Shown here piece after piece: positions 59,473 to 64,000 of a stretch of DNA of 64,000 nt. How positions within the stretch are numbered: the stretch's first letter is position 1; each line of letters starts with the position of its first letter. The notes under the pieces were generated by a model, which was given only the letters and a program-made list of their open reading frames with translations, was not told where the DNA came from and made no database searches. A program made the position numbers and the translations under genes. The stretch comes from Labilithrix sp. (GTDB lineage: Bacteria; Myxococcota_A; Polyangia; Polyangiales; Polyangiaceae): contig JAHBWE010000008.1 in the NCBI GenBank assembly GCA_019637155.1, forward strand, positions 372,001-436,000, written 5' to 3'.

Positions 59473-60981
59473 ATGGCCGCGCCGCCCATGACGACGAGCA
59501 CGAAAGCCGAGGTCCTTCCCCTCGCCCCCGGCGTCCCCGCGCAGCGGAACGTCGGCGAGCATCCGCTCGCTCTCTACCTCCTGTTCTTCACCGAGATGTG
59601 GGAGCGCTTCTCGTACTACGGGATGCGCGCGTTGCTCGTCTATTACATGACGAAGCACATCCTCCTCGACGAGTGGAAGGATCGCGTCATCGGCCACGCC
59701 GCGATCATGGGCGGCCTCACGAAGGTCTTCGGGGTGATGGACCTCGACGCGCAGTCGTCGCAGATCTACGGCCTCTACACCGCCTTCGTGTACCTCACGC
59801 CGCTCGCGGGCGGCATGATCGCCGACCGCTTCATCGGGCAGCGGAAGAGCGTGTACATCGGCGGCGTCATCATGGCGACCGGTCAGTTCGTGCTGACGCA
59901 GGACCGCTTCTTCTACTTCGGGCTCCTCCTCCTCATCATCGGCAACGGCTTCTTCAAGCCGAACATCTCGACCCAGGTCGGCGCGCTCTATCCGAAGGGC
60001 GACGAGCGGCGCGACCGCGCGTTCATGATCTTCTACGTCGGCATCAACGTCGGCGCGCTCCTCGCTCCGCTCGTCTGCGGCACGCTCGGGGAGAAGGTCG
60101 GCTGGCCCTACGGCTTCGGCGCCGCCGGCGTCGGCATGATCCTCGGCCTCGTCCTCTACACGTTCGCGCAGAAGTACCTCGCGCCCGACAACGTGATGAA
60201 GAAGGCGGCCGCCGCCGCGGAGGCGAAAGAGGAGGAGAAGGTCGAGCCGTTCACGAAGGACGAGTGGGGTCGCATCCTCGGCCTCTGCACGCTCTGCCTC
60301 CTCAACGTCCTGTTCTGGGGCGTCTACGAGCAGCAGGGCAACACGCTCGCGAAGTGGGCGGACAAGCACACCGATCGCGTCCTCCTCGGCTGGGAGGTCC
60401 CCGGCTCGTGGCTCCAGGCCGTGAACCCGTCGATGATCTTCGCGTTCACCCCGCTCATCATCGGCTTCTGGAAGAAGCAGGCGACGCAGGGCAAGGAGCC
60501 GTCGAGCGTCGCGAAGATGGCGACCGGCTGCGGGATCATGGGCGTCGGCTACGCGCTGATGGCGCTCGCCGCGATCGTCTCCGGCGGCCAGGGCGCGAGC
60601 GTGCTCTGGCTCGTCGGCGCGACGTCGCTGCTCACGCTCGGCGAGCTCTATCTCTCGCCGGTCGGCCTCTCGCTCGTGACGAAGGTCGCGCCCGGGCGCG
60701 TCGTCTCGATGATGATGGGCATGTGGTTCATCTCGAGCTTCCTCGGGAACTACCTCCAGGGCTACCTCGGGACGTACTGGAACAAGATGGAGAAGAGCAC
60801 CTTCTTCTTCATGCTCACCGGCCTCAGCTTCCTCGCCGCCGGGTCGATGCTCGCGGTCATGGTGCCGCTCAAGAAGGCCCTCGGCGAGAACCGCGCCCCG
60901 GCTGGGAAGGGCGCAGGCCCAGCGGAATCCGCTGTCAACGACGAGGACGAGGCCCTGAAGAAGGTCGAGGCAGCGGAATGA
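59473..60981 (+). CDS. POT/PTR2-family proton-coupled peptide transporter
   Basis: The 502-residue membrane protein imports di- and tripeptides with protons. The E-x-x-E-R motif of helix 1 appears as FTEMWERFSYYGMRALLVYYM. Family signatures are YLTPLAGGMIADRFIGQRKSVYIG, IGNGFFKPNISTQVG and FYVGINVGALLAPLVCG. It has an acidic, Lys-rich C-terminal tail (GPAESAVNDEDEALKKVEAAE). About 14 helices are expected. It stands 25 bp after the extensin-like gene on the same strand; together they could scavenge wall peptides, an inference. Confidence 0.94.
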   Translation: MAAPPMTTSTKAEVLPLAPGVPAQRNVGEHPLALYLLFFTEMWERFSYYGMRALLVYYMTKHILLDEWKDRVIGHAAIMGGLTKVFGVMDLDAQSSQIYGLYTAFVYLTPLAGGMIADRFIGQRKSVYIGGVIMATGQFVLTQDRFFYFGLLLLIIGNGFFKPNISTQVGALYPKGDERRDRAFMIFYVGINVGALLAPLVCGTLGEKVGWPYGFGAAGVGMILGLVLYTFAQKYLAPDNVMKKAAAAAEAKEEEKVEPFTKDEWGRILGLCTLCLLNVLFWGVYEQQGNTLAKWADKHTDRVLLGWEVPGSWLQAVNPSMIFAFTPLIIGFWKKQATQGKEPSSVAKMATGCGIMGVGYALMALAAIVSGGQGASVLWLVGATSLLTLGELYLSPVGLSLVTKVAPGRVVSMMMGMWFISSFLGNYLQGYLGTYWNKMEKSTFFFMLTGLSFLAAGSMLAVMVPLKKALGENRAPAGKGAGPAESAVNDEDEALKKVEAAE

Positions 60982-61048
60982 TGCGCTGTCGCTAAAAATG
61001 AGCAAATGAGACCTTGCAGTGTGTCCTACATGTGTCAGCACGTGGGGC

Positions 61049-61942
61049 ATGAACAAGCCGCTTGGTCTTGCCGCCTTCGCCGCCCTGACCGGTCTCATCG
61101 CCTGCACCGCGGGCGCCGACAACGTAGGGACCAGCGATCAGAACGCCACCGCTGACATCGACCGCATGTTCAAGCGGCCGGACGGGAAGTTCGACGTTTG
61201 GTGCACCAACGGCACCATGCAGAGCGGGGTGACGGCCGAGGAGATCAACGCGAACCGCGTTTGTGAAGCCTCCAGCTCCTCGTCCTCGTCCTCCTCGTCT
61301 TCGTCGTCCTCCAGCGGCGCCCCGGTCACCGAGTGCGCGAGCGACACGGTCCCGCCGGCCGCGACGTTCAAGGCGCCGGGCGCTGCTACGCCGACGGCCT
61401 GCAGCGGCGCCGACATCGACAAGCTCATCGACGCGTTCAACGCGAGCCAGGGCGACTTCAAGGCCGCCGCCGACGCGCTCAGGGCTCAGAACGCGGCGTG
61501 TGCGTCCTGCGTCTTCACCAACGAGGAGGACCCGAACTGGGGCCCTGTCGTCCTCACGGACAACGGCACCAAGGGCCGCTGGAACACGCCGGGCTGCTGG
61601 ACGCTCGCGAGCGGCGCCGAGACGTGCGGCAGCACCTTCAACAACTACGCGACCTGCGTCAACTCGATGTGCGCGACCTGCCCGGACCAGGCCTCGGCCA
61701 ACGCCTGCGCCACCAAGGTCCTCGGCAACCCGGCCCAGTGCGGTCAGTACAACCCGAACGCGGCGTGCGGTGGCCAGGCCGCTCAGATCAACACCGTCTG
61801 CCGGAACCCGATCAACTTCGTCGTCACGCAGTGCGGTGGCGCGGACAACAACAGCGGCGGCGCGCCGATCAACGGAAACGGCAACGGAAACGGCAACGGC
61901 AACGGCGACGAGACCCCCAACGCCAACGGCAACGGCGGCTGA
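61049..61942 (+). CDS. Cys-rich lipoprotein with poly-Ser linker, first tandem paralogue
   Basis: The 297-residue protein has a signal peptide ending GLIAC. The conserved N-terminal block is TADIDRMFKRPDGKFDVWCTNG, followed by 15 consecutive Ser, then a domain with about 18 cysteines: CASCVFTNEEDPNWGPVV, CGSTFNNYATCVNSMCATCPD and CGQYNPNAACGG. The C-terminus is a GN-repeat tail (GNGNGNGNGNGDE). It shares its whole layout with the next gene. No named family is recognised; surface-displayed protein is likely. Confidence 0.78.
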   Translation: MNKPLGLAAFAALTGLIACTAGADNVGTSDQNATADIDRMFKRPDGKFDVWCTNGTMQSGVTAEEINANRVCEASSSSSSSSSSSSSSSGAPVTECASDTVPPAATFKAPGAATPTACSGADIDKLIDAFNASQGDFKAAADALRAQNAACASCVFTNEEDPNWGPVVLTDNGTKGRWNTPGCWTLASGAETCGSTFNNYATCVNSMCATCPDQASANACATKVLGNPAQCGQYNPNAACGGQAAQINTVCRNPINFVVTQCGGADNNSGGAPINGNGNGNGNGNGDETPNANGNGG

Positions 61943-61948
61943 AGAACC

Positions 61949-62776
61949 ATGAACACGATCAAGCTCGCCCTCGCGCTGACGTCGATCCTCGCCGCCACGG
62001 CGGTCGCGTGCTCCGCCGAGTCCGGTGACAACACCGGCTCGAACGAGGAGATGGCGACGGCCGACATCGATCGCATGTTCAAGCGCCCGGACGGCTTGTT
62101 CGACGTGTGGTGCACCGACGGCTCGACCCACGTGGGCGTCACCGCGGACCAGATCCGCTCGAACCAGCTCTGCGGCGGCGGCCCGGCGCCTAGCACGTCT
62201 TCATCGTCTTCCTCGTCCTCGTCGTCTTCCTCGTCTTCGTCTTCGTCGAGCGGCGGCAGCGCCGGCGCGCGGTGCATGGCGCCCGACGTCCCGGCCGCGG
62301 CGACGTGGAAGGCGCCCGCGCCCGCCGGCAACCACTGCACGCCGGCCGACATCAAGGCGATCGGCGACGCCGCGGAGGCCGGCGGCGGTCCGAAGGAGAT
62401 GCGTGACGCGGTCGCGGCGAACGCGGCGTGCGCGTCCTGCGTGTTCACCGACGAGGCCGGCCCCACCTGGGGTCCGATCGTCACGACCGGCGACGGCTCG
62501 CAGGGCTACCCCAACTGGTCGGCGTGTTACGCGCGCACGGGGCTCGGCAGCGACGCCTGCGGCGAGACCTTCCACAAGCAGATCGAGTGCATCCGCTCGA
62601 TGTGCGCGACCTGCTCCGACGACGAGCGCGAGACGTGCGCCGGCGAGACCGCGTCCGACGCCACGAAGTGCGGCCAGTACGACGTCGACGCGGCGTGCGG
62701 AGGCAGCTTCCAGGCCGTCGACGCGCAGTGCCACGACTGGCTCACGCTCATCACGTCGAACTGCGGCGGCGGCTGA
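61949..62776 (+). CDS. Cys-rich lipoprotein with poly-Ser linker, second tandem paralogue
   Basis: The 275-residue protein is a tandem copy of the preceding gene, six bases on. It shares TADIDRMFKRPDGLFDVWCTDG, then 18 consecutive Ser, then CASCVFTDEAGPTWGPIV, CGETFHKQIECIRSMCATCSD and CGQYDVDAACGGSFQAVDAQC. It lacks the GN tail. The signal peptide ends AVAC. The Ser tracts use mixed TCN codons, so they can change length by slippage. Its end overlaps the convergent pseudouridine synthase gene by 26 bp. Confidence 0.78.
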   Translation: MNTIKLALALTSILAATAVACSAESGDNTGSNEEMATADIDRMFKRPDGLFDVWCTDGSTHVGVTADQIRSNQLCGGGPAPSTSSSSSSSSSSSSSSSSSSGGSAGARCMAPDVPAAATWKAPAPAGNHCTPADIKAIGDAAEAGGGPKEMRDAVAANAACASCVFTDEAGPTWGPIVTTGDGSQGYPNWSACYARTGLGSDACGETFHKQIECIRSMCATCSDDERETCAGETASDATKCGQYDVDAACGGSFQAVDAQCHDWLTLITSNCGGG

Positions 62777-63800
62777 CGTACGCGAGCATCTCTTTCATGT
62801 CCGCGGGCGGCTCGGACGTCCAGCGCATCTCCTCGTTCGTCGCGGGGTGCGCGAAGCCGAGCTCGGCCGCGTGCAGCATCACGCGCGGGCTCGGGATCGG
62901 CGCGCCGCCCCAGCCGCGCACGTAGACGCGCTCGCCGAGGAGCGGATGCCCCGCCTCCGCGAGGTGGATCCGGATCTGATGCGTGCGCCCCGTCTCGAGC
63001 GTGCACGCGACGAGCGCGCTCGGTGCGTCTCCGTCTCCGTCGAAGCGCTCGAGCACCTCGACGTGGGTGACGGCGCGCTGGGTCTTCTCCGCGCCGACGG
63101 CGTGCTTGCGGCCGCGGCGGTGCTCGACCGAGCCGCGAAGGCCGTCCCCGCGGTCTTCGACGAAGTGGCTCACGATCGTGCCCTCCTCCGGGACGCCGTG
63201 CACGAGCGCGAGGTAGCGGCGATGGATGGCGTGCGCGCGGAACGCCTGCGTCAGCGCCTTCTTCGCCTGCCACGAGCGCGTGAACACGAGGAGCCCGCTC
63301 GTCTCCTTGTCGAGGCGATGCACGATCCCGATCTCGGGCGGCGGGCCCCCGCGGCCGCGGGCGCGCTCGCGCTTCGCGAGGGCGGTGCGAACGCGCTGGT
63401 CGAGGGTCGCCTCCTCCCCCGCCTTCGCCCGGAGCGCGATCGACGCGCCCATGCCGTCCGGGTCGTAGGGCACGGTGGACACCCCCGCCGGCTTGTCGAC
63501 GACGACCACGTGCGCGTCGACGAAGACGAGCGCGCCCTCCTCCAGCGCGGCGCGGGCCGCGCGCGGGTCCTGCCGGGCGAGGTCGATCGCGAGGGTCGCG
63601 CCGGCGCGAACGCGCACGGTTTCCTGCGTGATGACGCGGCCGTCGAGGGTGACCTTCCCGCGCCGAACGAGCTCGCGGGCGCGTCCCCACGAGAGCTCGA
63701 AGAGGGCGCGCACCACCCCGTCGACGAGCGCCCCGTCGTGCTCTGGGCCAACTTCTTTCGGAGCCTTCAGCCCGTTGGGAGGGTACTTCGCGGCAGCCAC
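62751..63800 (-). CDS. RluA-family 23S rRNA pseudouridine synthase
   Basis: The 349-residue enzyme isomerises uridine in RNA. An N-terminal S4-like domain (SWGRARELVRRGKVTLDGRVITQETVRVRAGATLAIDL) precedes the catalytic domain with VVDKPAGVSTVPYD and IGIVHRLDKETSGLLVFTRS, in which the catalytic Asp of HRLDKETSG is present, and TLETGRTHQIRIHLAEAGHPLLGERVY. RluD, RluC or a general RluA-type are all possible. GTG 63800 is the start that opens VAAAKYPPNGL; upstream in-frame sequence looks non-coding. Confidence 0.93.
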   Translation of the reverse strand: MAAAKYPPNGLKAPKEVGPEHDGALVDGVVRALFELSWGRARELVRRGKVTLDGRVITQETVRVRAGATLAIDLARQDPRAARAALEEGALVFVDAHVVVVDKPAGVSTVPYDPDGMGASIALRAKAGEEATLDQRVRTALAKRERARGRGGPPPEIGIVHRLDKETSGLLVFTRSWQAKKALTQAFRAHAIHRRYLALVHGVPEEGTIVSHFVEDRGDGLRGSVEHRRGRKHAVGAEKTQRAVTHVEVLERFDGDGDAPSALVACTLETGRTHQIRIHLAEAGHPLLGERVYVRGWGGAPIPSPRVMLHAAELGFAHPATNEEMRWTSEPPADMKEMLAYVSRRRSST

Positions 63801-63873
63801 CCTGCGAGCATCGCACGGTCTTTCCTCGCCATTGACGGGAGGATGCTGATAGCTTCGCCCTTGGAGATCGCCC

Positions 63874-64000
63874 GTGACCAAGACCCTCCTCGCTGTCGAC
63901 GACAGCGTCACGATGCGCAAGGTGCTCGAGATCACCTTCAGCGGCGAAGACTTCACCGTCGTCACCGCCGAGTCCTCGCAGGCCGCCATCGCCGCGGAGC
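63874..64000 (+). CDS. CheY-like response regulator, cut by window end
   Basis: The first 42 residues are VTKTLLAVDDSVTMRKVLEITFSGEDFTVVTAESSQAAIAA. Paired acidic residues (DDS) at the end of strand 1 and the helix VTMRKVLEITFSGEDF are those of a phosphoacceptor receiver domain. The start GTG lies eight bases after TTGGAG. The rest is outside the window, so the type of output domain is unknown. Confidence 0.85.
   Translation, partial: MTKTLLAVDDSVTMRKVLEITFSGEDFTVVTAESSQAAIAAE

Overview
The window is very GC-rich, tightly packed Gram-negative DNA. The best fit is a myxobacterium (Myxococcota, probably Polyangia). The reasons are a eukaryote-like Ser/Thr kinase fused to TPRs, an FHA protein, many Cys-rich or Pro-rich lipoproteins of no clear family, a self-contained Ton system with two ExbD genes, a lipid A gene cluster, and an alkyl-DHAP synthase of the kind used for ether lipids. 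No rRNA, tRNA, CRISPR array or intact insertion sequence was seen. The taxonomic call rests on gene content only.

Layout. 1-4.7 kb: a truncated amidase diverging from a kinase/TolB-like/TPR protein, then a GST. 4.9-7.2 kb: a lipoprotein, a YceI-like protein and an Amt ammonium channel. 7.3-14.4 kb: one operon-like run of TonB, ExbB, ExbD, ExbD, a TonB-dependent receptor, a PQQ-type beta-propeller fragment and a beta-helix-like lipoprotein; it looks like a dedicated outer-membrane uptake system. 14.4-23.6 kb: FAD monooxygenase, a DEAD-box helicase with no normal start codon, FHA protein, thiolase, an AgmX-like lipoprotein, a TARG1-like macrodomain with a histone-H1-like tail coupled to a SlyD-like prolyl isomerase, and two lipoproteins. 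23.7-28 kb: an RND efflux pair with a palindrome in front. 28-31.9 kb: a frameshifted LuxR-type regulator, two exported proteins and a broken ArsR-type regulator. 31.9-38 kb: a FadB-type beta-oxidation protein, a haem lipoprotein, a dicarboxylate symporter and a PlsC acyltransferase. 38-45.8 kb: a large beta-propeller lipoprotein, a PDZ lipoprotein, alkyl-DHAP synthase, LemA, and 5-oxoprolinase as pxpA plus a fused pxpBC.

45.8-50.95 kb is the accessory part. It has less uniform codon use, remains of a DUF1016/YhcG-type nuclease and of a NACHT/STAND-type NTPase, small orphan genes, a Phd/ParE toxin-antitoxin pair, and a second diverged copy of the 3' end of an N-formylglutamate amidohydrolase gene exactly where the toxin gene stops. 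This looks like an insertion scar or a decayed defence island.

51-53.6 kb is the minus-strand envelope operon skp-lpxD-fabZ-lpxA. After a hairpin-rich spacer come a Cys-rich lipoprotein, a double cyclic-nucleotide-binding protein translationally coupled to a His-rich zinc-type CDF transporter, hrcA with its 3' end tandemly duplicated, an extensin-like protein, a POT peptide transporter, a tandem pair of Cys-rich poly-Ser lipoproteins, an RluA-type pseudouridine synthase and the start of a CheY-like response regulator cut by the window edge. Several perfect palindromes sit in promoter-like gaps and are listed as candidate operators.
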